Shown in pieces: positions 17,721 to 26,910 of a DNA stretch of 64,000 nt. The stretch comes from Adlercreutzia sp. ZJ304 (GTDB lineage Bacteria; Actinomycetota; Coriobacteriia; Coriobacteriales; Eggerthellaceae), in assembly GCF_011039075.1 (NCBI RefSeq), contig NZ_JAAKEG010000005.1, forward strand, positions 152,078-216,077, in the 5' to 3' direction. The notes beneath the pieces are model-generated. The model was given only the letters and a program-made list of their open reading frames with translations, had not been told where the DNA came from and did not search any database. The number at the start of each line of letters is the position of its first letter. The first letter of the stretch is position 1. Made by a program: the position numbers and the translations under genes.

Positions 17721-17909
17721 TTAAAGGGCTGACTGCTTATCCGAACTAGAAACTTGAATAGGCTTAGGTAATTCAAGACCGCATTGTGAACATTTATCAG
17801 CACCTTCTTCATTTTGAAAGCCACAGCGGAAGCATACCGGTGTTATTTCTAACTTGCGGGGCTCTCCGCGGCATTTTCCACACCCAACACAAGCGTACCC
17901 ACACGACAT
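17721..17909 (-). CDS. small zinc-ribbon protein
   Basis: 62 residues from the ATG at 17909, preceded by GAAAGGATG; a longer frame to 17999 has no ribosome site. Cysteines are arranged CVGCGKC, CFRCG and CSQCG, so it likely binds one or two zinc (or iron) ions in a rubredoxin/zinc-ribbon fold. A paralogue of 56 residues lies at 30010-30180, near the second molybdo-oxidoreductase locus. The conserved pairing suggests a related role, for example electron transfer or cofactor handling, but no function can be assigned. Confidence 0.75.
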   Translation of the reverse strand: MSCGYACVGCGKCRGEPRKLEITPVCFRCGFQNEEGADKCSQCGLELPKPIQVSSSDKQSAL

Positions 17910-17999
17910 AGCACATCCTTTCTTGTATTTGCGTCCATGCTCGCAAGTTGCCGCCTTCAGGAAAGGGCTAGGGAATGCACACCTACAAGCTAGATGCAA

Positions 18000-18034
18000 T
18001 AAGGTGGTCAGCAGCTATACCGCTGACCACCTTA
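18000..18034 (-). terminator. hairpin terminator of the first molybdo-oxidoreductase operon
   Basis: Arms aaggtggtcagc and gctgaccacctt are perfectly complementary around a 9-base loop. It is located 52 bases after the 4Fe-4S gene. The T-tract on the minus strand is short. Confidence 0.6.
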
Positions 18035-18085
18035 GCCCGCATGGCGCTGCAATCTCAAAAACAGCAACACCCATAGAAGCTCGGG

Positions 18086-18424
18086 TTAACCTTGATTATG
18101 GAATAGCACCTGCTTCTTTTTAGCAGACAGCTTCGATTGCAACTCCTCAATAGGACCCACTTCCAAACAACGCGCTTGGCAGTGATGCATGCATGTAGGC
18201 AATTTCCCCTGCGCTATGCGCTCTACGCAAAAGTTGCATTGATCGGTAGGAATTGGCATGTTTATAAGCACCCATTTCCTATCGCCATATTGATAAGGCC
18301 CCACTTCTGTAACTTTTATTCCAAACTGGTCGGGCGGCAAATTGTGCTCCATCTGGCATGCAGTTTCGCATGTATGGCAGCCGGTACACCAGTCATAATC
18401 TATCAACATTCCGTAATCAGCCAT
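18086..18424 (-). CDS. 4Fe-4S electron-transfer subunit of molybdo-oxidoreductase 1
   Basis: 112 residues. Two cluster regions: CTGCHTCETACQMEH (CxxCxxCxxxC) at 13-23 and CNFC...CMHHCQARC at about 67-90. It is the DmsB/NrfC-type ferredoxin partner in short form, and should pass electrons to the catalytic subunit at 18427. It has no signal or membrane segment, so it is probably cytoplasmic. It begins 3 bases after the catalytic gene, with an AGGAGG site inside that gene's end. It is clearly paralogous to 35540-35881. Confidence 0.9.
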   Translation of the reverse strand: MADYGMLIDYDWCTGCHTCETACQMEHNLPPDQFGIKVTEVGPYQYGDRKWVLINMPIPTDQCNFCVERIAQGKLPTCMHHCQARCLEVGPIEELQSKLSAKKKQVLFHNQG

Positions 18425-18426
18425 GG

Positions 18427-20676
18427 CTAGTTTTCCTCCTGCACCTTGTATACCTTACACAGCATCGATTTATAGTTTGCGCCGAATCCAGATTTGCCGG
18501 GAAGGTAGGAATTGAGCAGTTTGTTCACATTTAGGTCAAGCATGCCGAATAAACCATCTTTTTCCTCGCCCGGGGCTTCAGGGAACCACCAGCCATGGTC
18601 TGACATCAGCACTCTTTCATCTATTATGTTTGTAGTTTCAACTACACGCTTACACCTGCCGCGATCGTTCTCTAACCAAACCCATTCGCCATTTTTGATG
18701 CCCAATTTATCGGCAGCTTTGGGGTTCATCTGCACGATAGGCCATGGACGCTTAGCACGCAGATGCGGCACTTGCCTGTGCTCAGAGTGGAACATGAACC
18801 AATTGCGTGCGCCGGTAGTAAGCACAAACGGATACTTCTCATAAAGATCTGGTGTAGAAACGGGGCTTTCAGTTGGCTCTTCAAAATAAGGTACAGGACT
18901 TAAACCAGCTTTGTTATAGAAAGTGGACCATAATTCCAAACGCCCTGTAGTGGTATTGAAACCGACCTGCCCGTCTGAACGAAGCATACCTTTTTCATAG
19001 CGCTTGTACTCGAATGGAATGTAGGCTGGCGCAACTTCCTGCAATTCTTCAAATGTATAGCCTGTGCACTCTATAACATAAGAGAACATTTCATCCACAT
19101 CAGCCCACGGCCATGCCTCTGGATTAAAACGCTTGCCCAACTCTAGGTTAATCTGCATGTCAGATTTTGCCTCGCCCACTTGGCAAACTTTATTGATAGT
19201 TTCACCGCGCTGAGCACCGTCGCCCACGCGAATGCCATCGCGTTCAGCATAAGTACAAGCCGGTAGGAATACATCGGCTAGCGCCATAGCAGTAGGCGTC
19301 ATAAACATATCAACCACTACAATGAAATCTAGTGTGCGCCATGCTTTTATTGAACGCTCGGGGTCGGGTGCGGTACAAGTTAGGAAATTAGTGGTTTGCA
19401 ACCATGCGCCATGTAACTTATACGGCTGCCCAGTTTCTAGCGTTTTCATAACCTCGTCGGAAGAAGCCACTTGGAAGCCAAAACGCAGTAGCGCATACTT
19501 ATCCAAACCGATGCGGTGCTCATTCATTTCATCAGTTACCAGCTCGCCTCCGAAACCACCAGAGTACGCGAGTATTTCAGGGGGAACTATCATGCAGCCG
19601 GGCTTATCGCAGTAGCCACATATTTGCCACAATGCGCCGATTGCCTGCGCGGCAGGTAGCGATTCTTTGGTGGTATCAACGGCAAGACCCCACTGCATTA
19701 TGCCGCTGTTAGCGTTAGCCCACGCACGAGCAGCATCGCGAATTATGTCAGATGCAATCCATGTTATTTCAGATGCACGATCGAGCGGATATTCGGCAGC
19801 GGCAGCAGCCAATTCATCAAAGCCATAACACCAGCGCTCAACAAATTCGTGGTCGTACAAATCTTCACTAATAATTACATTTAGCATACCTAGCGCCAGC
19901 GCCGCATCGGTGCCGGGGCGTATCTGCAGCCAATATTCAGCCTTGTACGCAAGCCATGTAAGGCGCGGATCAACCACAATTAGCTTGGCGCCGCGCTTCA
20001 TAACGTCAACCATCCAATGTCCGTAAAAACCATCAGAATTCGCTATCAGAGGATTATTGCCCCATACCATTATGTAGTCAGGGCACTCCCAATTAGGATT
20101 ATCGTAGCGATCGGGGAATTGCTGAGCGAAATCGCCCACCCAGAAGTTACCAGTGGTAGCAGCGCACCCTGCTACGCGCGGCAAATAGCACGCCATACCC
20201 GACATGTTAAACATGTAGTTCGGAGAACCAAACGACCACGCCAAGCGCGTTATCCATGCAGCAATGTCGCGTCCAGTTCCCTGCACGAACGGTATAGCCC
20301 ATGGACCGTACTTTTCCTTAATTTCAGTAAACTTTTCATATATCAGATCGTAAGCTTCATCCCAGCTTATTTCTGTCCAAGCATCCTTACCACGATCTTC
20401 GGGATTGCGTTTCATGGGCTTCAAAATACGGCTAGGGTTATAAACCACTTCGGTTAGCGCCAAGCAGCGATTACATAAACGCCCTTGGTTATACGGATTC
20501 TCTGGGTCGCCTTCTACCTTCACTAGTTTGCCTTCGTCATCGGTATACAGCAGTACGCCGCAACCGATATGACAACCCGGTCCAGACCACGCACTACCAC
20601 GTGTTACATGCAGACCGTTTTCGTCATACCGATAAGGCTTTTCATGAGGTACCAGATGATACTTAGGTTTATCCAT
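18427..20676 (-). CDS. molybdopterin-dependent oxidoreductase, catalytic subunit 1
   Basis: 749 residues, DMSO-reductase superfamily, short form. It should bind bis-MGD molybdenum or tungsten and one 4Fe-4S cluster. Near the N-terminus GPGCHIGCGVLLYTD and GRLCNRC give Cys35, Cys39, Cys68 and Cys71. The first cysteine of the usual CxxCxxxC pattern is absent and one extra cysteine follows the last. No twin-arginine signal is present, so it is likely cytoplasmic. In Eggerthellaceae such enzymes reduce or dehydroxylate small organic substrates (catechol dehydroxylase group). The substrate here is unknown. Starts 7 bases after GGGAGAG. Confidence 0.88.
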   Translation of the reverse strand: MDKPKYHLVPHEKPYRYDENGLHVTRGSAWSGPGCHIGCGVLLYTDDEGKLVKVEGDPENPYNQGRLCNRCLALTEVVYNPSRILKPMKRNPEDRGKDAWTEISWDEAYDLIYEKFTEIKEKYGPWAIPFVQGTGRDIAAWITRLAWSFGSPNYMFNMSGMACYLPRVAGCAATTGNFWVGDFAQQFPDRYDNPNWECPDYIMVWGNNPLIANSDGFYGHWMVDVMKRGAKLIVVDPRLTWLAYKAEYWLQIRPGTDAALALGMLNVIISEDLYDHEFVERWCYGFDELAAAAAEYPLDRASEITWIASDIIRDAARAWANANSGIMQWGLAVDTTKESLPAAQAIGALWQICGYCDKPGCMIVPPEILAYSGGFGGELVTDEMNEHRIGLDKYALLRFGFQVASSDEVMKTLETGQPYKLHGAWLQTTNFLTCTAPDPERSIKAWRTLDFIVVVDMFMTPTAMALADVFLPACTYAERDGIRVGDGAQRGETINKVCQVGEAKSDMQINLELGKRFNPEAWPWADVDEMFSYVIECTGYTFEELQEVAPAYIPFEYKRYEKGMLRSDGQVGFNTTTGRLELWSTFYNKAGLSPVPYFEEPTESPVSTPDLYEKYPFVLTTGARNWFMFHSEHRQVPHLRAKRPWPIVQMNPKAADKLGIKNGEWVWLENDRGRCKRVVETTNIIDERVLMSDHGWWFPEAPGEEKDGLFGMLDLNVNKLLNSYLPGKSGFGANYKSMLCKVYKVQEEN

Positions 20677-20924
20677 CCTATTCTCTCCCTCTCTCTTTGC
20701 TTGCCTTTTGATACTTCAAAATACAGAGACGCTTGCTTGTCTCTGCAAACACCGCAGTTAGATGCCCGCCAAGAGATGCAATGCCTCGTCAGATGCTGGT
20801 GCCGCACTCCAACAACTAAATAAACTAATTATCAGTTCAGGAAATGGATGTAGCTTTTGCATTAAGAGCATGAAAGATGATGAAAAAATTAATGCAAGAT
20901 TCCAAATTAGAATAATGCCTTTTC
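20677..20924. other. upstream region of molybdo-oxidoreductase 1
   Basis: It contains a short perfect hairpin (cagagac at 20724-20730, gtctctg at 20739-20745) in the probable 5' leader, about 50 bases before the start. Otherwise no gene or repeat is seen. Confidence 0.4.
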
Positions 20925-21055
20925 GGCATATAGGCAGAAAAGGGTGTAAAAATTCATGCTGTTTTCCCTGTTCAGATACCAAATAGATGCCTCTGAAGTC
21001 GATGCCACTCGACTTTCATATAGGCAAAAAGTGCGCCTAATTCTCACTTGATATG

Positions 21056-21102
21056 CCTGTCCATAACTGACTTTTTCCAAGAAAAAGTCAGTTATGGACA
21101 GG
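21056..21102. repeat. 22-bp perfect palindrome with 3-base loop
   Basis: Arms 21056-21077 and 21081-21102 (reading CCTGTCCATAACTGAC... and its complement) are perfect. It ends 8 bases before the GTG of the transposase fragment. Likely part of the IS, either a hairpin limiting transposase expression or a recombination site. Confidence 0.75.
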
Positions 21103-21110
21103 GGTGAGCT

Positions 21111-21322
21111 GTGTTTACTAGAAAATGTGCAATCTGTGGCGGCAAGATGAAGAAAAAAGGATTTACAAGCCGGAAGGCAGAGGTGGAGATGTAGCTTATG
21201 CGGAGGCTCTAGTGTTAGGAAAAACGACACCTCCGCAAGATGGCTTAAAGTGTTTGTTGGATGGCTTTTGGGTAAACTCTCAACACCCCGGACGCTAGAT
21301 TACGATTCAACTCATCCGTATA
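21111..21322 (+). pseudogene. broken transposase N-terminus (IS256-family zinc-binding variant / IS1249-like)
   Basis: The frame starts KCAICGGKMKKKGFTSRKAE and then meets a stop. One frame over, from 21181, it continues RWRCSLCGGSSVRKNDTSAR and WLKVFVGWLLGKL. Together these match the zinc-ribbon start of IS1249-type transposases with one frameshift near 21175-21181. The sequence ends where the inverted-repeat element (copy B) begins at 21323, so the catalytic DDE domain is gone. Confidence 0.7.
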
Positions 21323-21503
21323 CTAGTTCAAAAAAGTTAGAAAAATGGTCAAAACTTCCAGCTTTCCATGGTCATAGTGCCACATAGCTAACTTGAATTG
21401 TGGAGGACACTGGGCAAACAGGGTTCTTCAATTCTATTTTGATTCGTAATTGGCGTAATTTGGCATTATAGACTGTGGAAAGTCGGAAGTTTTGACCATT
21501 TTT
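21323..21503. repeat. inverted-repeat element, copy B (nested in the IS remnant)
   Basis: Terminal repeats 21341-21368 and 21476-21503 (28 bp, two mismatches) with the same outer flank ctagttcaaaaaagtta as copy A. The left half carries the conserved core ACTTGAATTGTGGAGGACAC. It interrupts the transposase fragment, so it arrived after the IS. Confidence 0.8.
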
Positions 21504-21700
21504 CGCCTAAAAAGTGACGAAGGCAACACACGGTCTGGTTTGGTCAGAGTTCCACAACAGCACTTCTTCCCCCCTTTGCGATGGATTGAGCATTACACAC
21601 TTTTCTGCCTATATGCCTGAATTTGGCTATGCACTTCCCGCTATCGGGCGTACTAGGGACTTTCACCCATTAGAAACGTGCGCATGCTCGGCACACCAAG

Positions 21701-21725
21701 AAAAAGGCACCCTTTGCGGGGTGCC
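21701..21725 (-). terminator. terminator of the ribosomal operon, directly after rplW
   Basis: On the minus strand, GGCACCC pairs with GGGTGCC around CGCAAA and is followed by TTTTTCTT. It begins 29 bases after the rplW stop and shows that the transcript really ends here rather than running on to rplB. Confidence 0.92.
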
Positions 21726-21753
21726 CTTCAAAAAACCGCTATTTAACTTCGGA

Positions 21754-22041
21754 TTAGCTAGCGAAAATTGATATCTCATCGCCTTCAGCAAGTGTAACCA
21801 TAGCCTTCTTCCATGTGCGAGTTAAACCCGTCTGATAGCGCACGCGCTTCGGCTTTGGCTTCACATTCAAAGTATTTACCTTTGTCACCTTAACATCAAA
21901 GATAGCCTCTACAGCATTGCGAATCTCTATCTTGTTAGCATCTTTCGCCACTTCGAACGTATAAACGTTATTTTCTATAACGTCATAGCTGTGCTCCGAG
22001 ATGATAGGACGAATGATGATCTCTCTAGGATCACGTTGCAT
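21754..22041 (-). CDS. rplW: ribosomal protein uL23
   Basis: 95 residues. Begins RDPREIIIRPIISEHSYDVI and contains VNTLNVKPKPKRVRYQTG, typical of bacterial L23, which lines the peptide exit tunnel and docks SRP and trigger factor. Its start overlaps the rplD stop. It is the last gene of this ribosomal cluster, whereas in most bacteria rplB follows. Confidence 0.96.
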   Translation of the reverse strand: MQRDPREIIIRPIISEHSYDVIENNVYTFEVAKDANKIEIRNAVEAIFDVKVTKVNTLNVKPKPKRVRYQTGLTRTWKKAMVTLAEGDEISIFAS

Positions 22042-22667
22042 TATGCAAGCACCTCCTCGATGTATTTCAGGCAGCTGTCCACGATAACCAGCTTCTTGTT
22101 ATCTAGGATTTCATACGTATTAATGTCGTTTACCGGCAGAATGTCTACCGAAGAAATGTTGCGGAAAGACAGGAACGTTTCCACATCTTCATTTTCAATA
22201 ACAAGCGTAATGCGCTGATTATCAATACCTAGCGCTTTCAGAGCCGCTATGGCATCTTTTGTGCGCGGCTTTTCAAAATCGAAAGGCTTAACAAGAATTA
22301 TCTCGCCGTCTGCCAACTTCGCAGAAAGTGCACTACGCATTGCTAGCTTGATTTCTTTCTTGTTCACCTTCTGATGATAGCTACGGCTGTGCGGACCAAA
22401 GACCACGCCGCCACCGCGCCATTGAGGTGCGCGAATAGTACCTTGACGCGCGCGACCAGTACCCTTTTGGCGCCACGGCTTCTTGCCGCCACCGCTAACA
22501 TATCTACGAGTCTTAGTGTTAGCCGTACCCTGTCGCCAATCGGCTTGTTGCGCCTTTACGGTGCGATGCATAACGTGCATGTTGGGCTGAATGCCGAATA
22601 TGGCATCGCTAAGATCGGCTTTGCCAGCCGCCTTGCCCTGTGCATCCTTTATCTCAAGTGTTGCCAT
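22041..22667 (-). CDS. rplD: ribosomal protein uL4
   Basis: 208 residues with the characteristic extended loop (TKTRRYVSGGGKKPWRQKGT and then GRARQGTIRAPQWRGGG). Binds 23S rRNA domain I. In some bacteria it also represses its own operon, but no leader structure was sought here. 9 bases separate it from rplC. Confidence 0.96.
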   Translation of the reverse strand: MATLEIKDAQGKAAGKADLSDAIFGIQPNMHVMHRTVKAQQADWRQGTANTKTRRYVSGGGKKPWRQKGTGRARQGTIRAPQWRGGGVVFGPHSRSYHQKVNKKEIKLAMRSALSAKLADGEIILVKPFDFEKPRTKDAIAALKALGIDNQRITLVIENEDVETFLSFRNISSVDILPVNDINTYEILDNKKLVIVDSCLKYIEEVLA

Positions 22668-22676
22668 TTTTGCTCC

Positions 22677-23315
22677 TTACAGATTTAGCGACTTGGCGAC
22701 GCGCACGCGTACAATGCCGTTTTTGCCGCCGGGAACCGCGCCCTTCACCAAAATCAGATTCTGGTCCTCATCGATACGCATAACGTCTAGGTTTAATACA
22801 GTAACCGTGTCGCAACCCATGTGTCCCGGAAGACGCACGCCTTTAAACACACGCGAAGGCGTTGCGCACTGACCAACAGAACCGGGAGCGCGATGGAAGT
22901 GTGCACCGTGACCGCCCGGGCCGCCGCCAAAACCGTAACGCTTAATAACGCCCGCGAAACCTTTACCCTTGCTAGTGCCGGTAACATCAACTTTCTCAAT
23001 TTCATTGAAAGCTGCTACTGTCTGCTCGTCTCCTACCTTGTAGTCGGCAGCATTTTCTACGCGAATTTCACGCAGATAGCGCTTAGGCTCGGCACCTTGC
23101 TTTTCAAAGTGACCCTTCATGGGCTTGTTCACCTTCTGCGGCTTTATATAGCCAAAGCCCACCTGTACGGCGTTATAACCGTCAGTTTCAGGGGTCTTCA
23201 CCTGACATACCGTGTTAGGCTCAGCTTTAATAACTGTAACGGGCACCAGCACGTCGTCTTCGGTGTAAATCTGGGTCATACCCAGCTTCTTGCCGTAAAT
23301 TTCTTTCATAGTCAT
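22677..23315 (-). CDS. rplC: ribosomal protein uL3
   Basis: 212 residues. GKKLGMTQIYTEDDVLVPVT at the start and the loop RYGFGGGPGGHGAHFHRAPG with GSVGQC identify L3, an early-assembly protein of the large subunit near the peptidyl-transferase centre. Starts 10 bases after the rpsJ stop. Confidence 0.96.
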   Translation of the reverse strand: MTMKEIYGKKLGMTQIYTEDDVLVPVTVIKAEPNTVCQVKTPETDGYNAVQVGFGYIKPQKVNKPMKGHFEKQGAEPKRYLREIRVENAADYKVGDEQTVAAFNEIEKVDVTGTSKGKGFAGVIKRYGFGGGPGGHGAHFHRAPGSVGQCATPSRVFKGVRLPGHMGCDTVTVLNLDVMRIDEDQNLILVKGAVPGGKNGIVRVRVAKSLNL

Positions 23316-23325
23316 GCTGCGCCTC

Positions 23326-23634
23326 CTACAGCTTTATCTCGATGTCGACGCCAGCCGGAAGATCGAGACGCATCAGCGAGTCCACAGTGTTCGGGGTGGG
23401 CTCCAAGATGTCGATCAGACGCTTATGAGTGCGCATTTCGAACTGCTCACGCGAATCCTTATCCACATGAGGCGAGCGAATAACGCAATACATATTACGC
23501 TCAGTCGGCAGCGGAATTGGTCCGGAAATCTTTGCACCGGTCTTCTGGGCCGTATCCACGATTAGTTTCGTGGACTGGTCTACGATTTCATGATCGTAGC
23601 CCTTCAGGCGGATGCGAATCTTTTGATTAGCCAC
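23326..23634 (-). CDS. rpsJ: ribosomal protein uS10
   Basis: 102 residues, full length. [17 protein letters not shown] and [20 protein letters not shown] are diagnostic. S10 is a small-subunit head protein and also NusE in antitermination. It follows fusA directly (23 bases), with no tuf gene between. Confidence 0.97.
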   Translation of the reverse strand: MANQKIRIRLKGYDHEIVDQSTKLIVDTAQKTGAKISGPIPLPTERNMYCVIRSPHVDKDSREQFEMRTHKRLIDILEPTPNTVDSLMRLDLPAGVDIEIKL

Positions 23635-23657
23635 TTGATATTCTCCTTCCAGCTGCC

Positions 23658-25775
23658 TTAGGCGTTGCCGCCGGCCTTGCTGATTATTTCTGTTGCAACG
23701 TTCTTTGGAACCGGCTCGTAAGAGTCGAATTGCATGGTGTAAACCGCGCGACCCTGTGTACCGGAGCGCAAGTCGGTCGCATAGCCAAACATCTGCGACA
23801 GCGGAACTTTCGCGCTGATAACAGTTGCGTTTCCGCGCTGTTCTTGACCCTGAATGATGCCACGACGGCTAGGAATATCGCCCATAACGAAGCCGGTGTA
23901 TTCCTCGGGCGTTTCGACTTCTACAGCCATGACAGGCTCTAGAATTACAGGGTCAGATTTCTTCAAAGCATCTTTGATAGCCATACTACCTGCTACCTTA
24001 AATGCCGCTTCAGACGAGTCAACTTCATGGAAGCTGCCGTCAATAAGCTCAACCTTTATATCTTCCACAGGATATCCAGCTAAAACGCCAGAATTCAGCG
24101 CCTCTTGAATACCCTTGTCAACCGCAGGAATGAATTCTTTCGGAATAACGCCGCCAACAATCTTGTTCTCGAATTCATAGCCCTTGCCAGCCTCTTGCGG
24201 ATACATGTTGATAATCGCATGACCGTACTGACCATGACCACCAGACTGACGAACAAACTTGCCTTCTGCGTTCATTACCTCGTGTCCCGGGCGCTCGCGA
24301 TAAGCAACCTGAGGCTTGCCAACATTTGCCTCTACCTTGAATTCGCGCAGCAGGCGGTCGATGATGATTTCCAAATGCAACTCGCCCATGCCGGCAATAA
24401 TGGTCTGCCCAGTTTCGTGGTTAGTAGACACGCGGAATGTCGGGTCTTCCTCAGCCAGCTTCTGAAGCGCAATAGCCATCTTGTCTTGCTCGGCTTTTGT
24501 CTTCGGCTCAACCGCAATATCAATTACCGGATCGGCAAATTCCATGCTCTCAAGAATAATCGGATGAGCTTCATCGCAAAGGGTGTCGCCCGTAGAAGTA
24601 TCCTTCAAACCAACTACAGCCACAATGTCGCCCGCAGAGCACTTATCAACATCAATCTGCTGGTTGGAGTGCATTTGAAGCAAACGACCGATGCGCTCTT
24701 TCTTGTCTTTGACGGCATTGAGCACATAGCTGCCCTTGTCAAGCGAACCAGAATAGCAGCGCAGATAAGTTAGTTTGCCCACATAGGGGTCGGTCATAAT
24801 CTTAAACGCTAAGCTGCTAAACGGTGCTTTCGGATCAGCCGGACGATCTTCCTCGGCATCGGTCTTCGGATTTACACCGGTAATAGCAGGAATATCAACA
24901 GGGCTAGGCAGGTAATCAACTACAGCGTCGAGCATTTCCTGAACGCCCTTGTTCTTATAAGCGCTACCCACAAATACGGGGTTCAACTTACAAGCAATAA
25001 CGCCCTTACGAATTGCCGCCTTGAATTCCTCGACCGTGATCTCTTCTTCCATCAGAACTTTTTCCATCAGGTCGTCGTCGCAATCGGCGGCAGCCTCAAG
25101 AAGTTCTTGGCGATACAGCTCGGCATCTTCCTTGAATTCAGCGGGAATTTCGTCCATTGCCTCAGGATATGTCATGCCTTTATCGTCTGCCTTGAAGTCC
25201 CAAGCAGTCATGGTAACTAAGTCCACAACGCCCCAGAACTGGTCTTCAGCACCCATAGGCAGCTGAGCTGCATATGCCGGCGCATCTAAACGATCGCGCA
25301 TTGTCTGAATGGCGTGGAAATAATCGGCACCAACGCGGTCATACTTGTTGATGAAAGCGATGCGAGGCACACCATAACGCTCAGCCTGTCGCCAAACAGT
25401 TTCAGACTGCGGTTGTACACCAGCCACAGCGTCAAACACAGCAACAGTTCCGTCAAGCACGCGCAGCGAACGCTCTACTTCGGCAGTAAAGTCAACGTGG
25501 CCTGGCGTGTCTATAATTTGGAAACGATATTCCTTGCCATCCTCTTCACCGCGAGGATATTTCCAATAGCAAGTAGTTGCAGCAGAAGTAATGGTAACGC
25601 CGCGCTCCTGCTCTTGAACCATCCAGTCCATAGTGGCGGCACCATCGTGCACTTCGCCAATCTTGTGGGTTTTACCCGTGTAATAAAGAATACGCTCGGT
25701 AGTGGTAGTCTTGCCCGCATCAATGTGAGCCATAATACCGAAGTTGCGCGTATCTTTTAGTTCCAATTTAGCCAT
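23658..25775 (-). CDS. fusA: elongation factor G
   Basis: 705 residues. G domain with [15 protein letters not shown] (P-loop), DTPGHVDF and NKYDRVGAD, then domains II-V ending in the EF-G C-terminal fold. It catalyses GTP-dependent ribosomal translocation. It stands in the str-operon order rpsL-rpsG-fusA. The usual downstream tuf is missing from this position. Confidence 0.97.
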   Translation of the reverse strand: MAKLELKDTRNFGIMAHIDAGKTTTTERILYYTGKTHKIGEVHDGAATMDWMVQEQERGVTITSAATTCYWKYPRGEEDGKEYRFQIIDTPGHVDFTAEVERSLRVLDGTVAVFDAVAGVQPQSETVWRQAERYGVPRIAFINKYDRVGADYFHAIQTMRDRLDAPAYAAQLPMGAEDQFWGVVDLVTMTAWDFKADDKGMTYPEAMDEIPAEFKEDAELYRQELLEAAADCDDDLMEKVLMEEEITVEEFKAAIRKGVIACKLNPVFVGSAYKNKGVQEMLDAVVDYLPSPVDIPAITGVNPKTDAEEDRPADPKAPFSSLAFKIMTDPYVGKLTYLRCYSGSLDKGSYVLNAVKDKKERIGRLLQMHSNQQIDVDKCSAGDIVAVVGLKDTSTGDTLCDEAHPIILESMEFADPVIDIAVEPKTKAEQDKMAIALQKLAEEDPTFRVSTNHETGQTIIAGMGELHLEIIIDRLLREFKVEANVGKPQVAYRERPGHEVMNAEGKFVRQSGGHGQYGHAIINMYPQEAGKGYEFENKIVGGVIPKEFIPAVDKGIQEALNSGVLAGYPVEDIKVELIDGSFHEVDSSEAAFKVAGSMAIKDALKKSDPVILEPVMAVEVETPEEYTGFVMGDIPSRRGIIQGQEQRGNATVISAKVPLSQMFGYATDLRSGTQGRAVYTMQFDSYEPVPKNVATEIISKAGGNA

Positions 25776-25789
25776 ATGAGTTCCCCTGA

Positions 25790-26260
25790 CTAGAATCGGT
25801 AATGCGAGAAGGCGCGGTTCGCCTCAGCCATCTTATACATGTCTTCGCGCTTCTTCACGGCAGCGCCGGTGTTGTTAGAAGCGTCAATAATCTCGCTTGC
25901 TAGGCGCTCTTTCATGGTGTGCTCTTTACGAGAGCGCGAGTAATCTACAATCCAGCGAATGGCTAGCGTAGTAGCACGCCTAGAGTTCACTTCCATTGGC
26001 ACCTGATAGGTTGCGCCACCAACACGCTTCGGCTTGCACTCAAGTGTTGGACGTACATTGTCCATAGCTTTCTTGAAGACAGACAGCGGATCTTCGCCAG
26101 TCTTTTCCTCTACCAAATCGAAAGCACCATAAACAATGCGCTCAGCAAGAGACTTCTTGCCGTCAAGCATTATTTTGTTGGTAAGTTGCGTAACCAAACG
26201 ATTGTTAAATTTTGGATCCGGCTGAATTTCGCGCCGGGATGCTGCTGCACGACGTGGCAT
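25790..26260 (-). CDS. rpsG: ribosomal protein uS7
   Basis: 156 residues, full length. [18 protein letters not shown] and [19 protein letters not shown] are typical. S7 nucleates assembly of the 30S head. Separated by 86 bases from rpsL and 14 from fusA. Confidence 0.97.
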   Translation of the reverse strand: MPRRAAASRREIQPDPKFNNRLVTQLTNKIMLDGKKSLAERIVYGAFDLVEEKTGEDPLSVFKKAMDNVRPTLECKPKRVGGATYQVPMEVNSRRATTLAIRWIVDYSRSRKEHTMKERLASEIIDASNNTGAAVKKREDMYKMAEANRAFSHYRF

Positions 26261-26346
26261 GCGTTTCTCCTTTTCTTCTGCGCGCTTCGGGCGAGTTATC
26301 TTGTCCTCGCCATTAGGCTTGTAAGCCCGCGCGACTTAACGACTTG

Positions 26347-26718
26347 TTATTTGGGGCGCTTAGCGCCATAGCGGCTGCGAGCCTGCATACGGTTGTCCAC
26401 CGGAGCGCAGTCGAGCGCGGCACGAATGACCTTGTAACGCACACCGGGCAGGTCTTTAACACGACCGCCGCGGATAAGTACCATTGAGTGCTCTTGCAGG
26501 TTATGACCAATACCGGGAATATAGGCCGTCACCTCCATGCCGTTAACTAGACGCACACGGCAAACCTTACGCAACGCAGAATTCGGCTTTTTGGGGGTAG
26601 TGGTGAACACACGGGTGCACACCCCACGCTTCTGCGGATTGCTCTGGAGAGCAGGGGTCTTCTTCTTGTCTACCTGCTTTTTGCGGCCCTTACGGACTAG
26701 CTGATTAATTGTTGGCAA
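26347..26718 (-). CDS. rpsL: ribosomal protein uS12
   Basis: 123 residues. Contains [16 protein letters not shown] and [20 protein letters not shown]. The lysines at both streptomycin-resistance hot spots (KKPNS and VKDLP) are wild type, predicting no rpsL-based streptomycin resistance. It is the first gene of the str/S10-type operon, with AAGGAAG upstream. Confidence 0.97.
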   Translation of the reverse strand: MPTINQLVRKGRKKQVDKKKTPALQSNPQKRGVCTRVFTTTPKKPNSALRKVCRVRLVNGMEVTAYIPGIGHNLQEHSMVLIRGGRVKDLPGVRYKVIRAALDCAPVDNRMQARSRYGAKRPK

Positions 26719-26910
26719 TTTTATCTTCCTTTTCTGCCTTAAAGGTTTTACTAATTTATTTCCGCATTGATATGCGAAAAATATGCGCCTTATTCAGGCG
26801 CGACGTTGCATATTAGACATATATTCCCAGTGTGTCAAACGCCACGGAGCCGGGAGTGTCTATGTTCTCAATCAGGTATCATTTGAATGCGGAAGATGAT
26901 AGCGAAACTT

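Larger units (their letters stand above)
20925..21617. mobile_element. IS remnant bounded by 26-bp inverted repeats
   Basis: Left end 20925-20950 (ggcatataggcagaaaag...) and right end 21592-21617 are inverted copies with 24 of 26 matches. A third, degenerate end (catataggcaaaaagtg) occurs at 21017-21033. Inside are a broken transposase start (21111-21322) and an unrelated inverted-repeat element (21323-21503) inserted in it. The element sits directly beyond the 3' end of the truncated S10 operon, where it may mark a rearrangement point. Confidence 0.7.

Noticed and set aside
24105..24773. 222-residue plus-strand frame inside fusA
   Set aside because: Antisense shadow of a strongly conserved gene.
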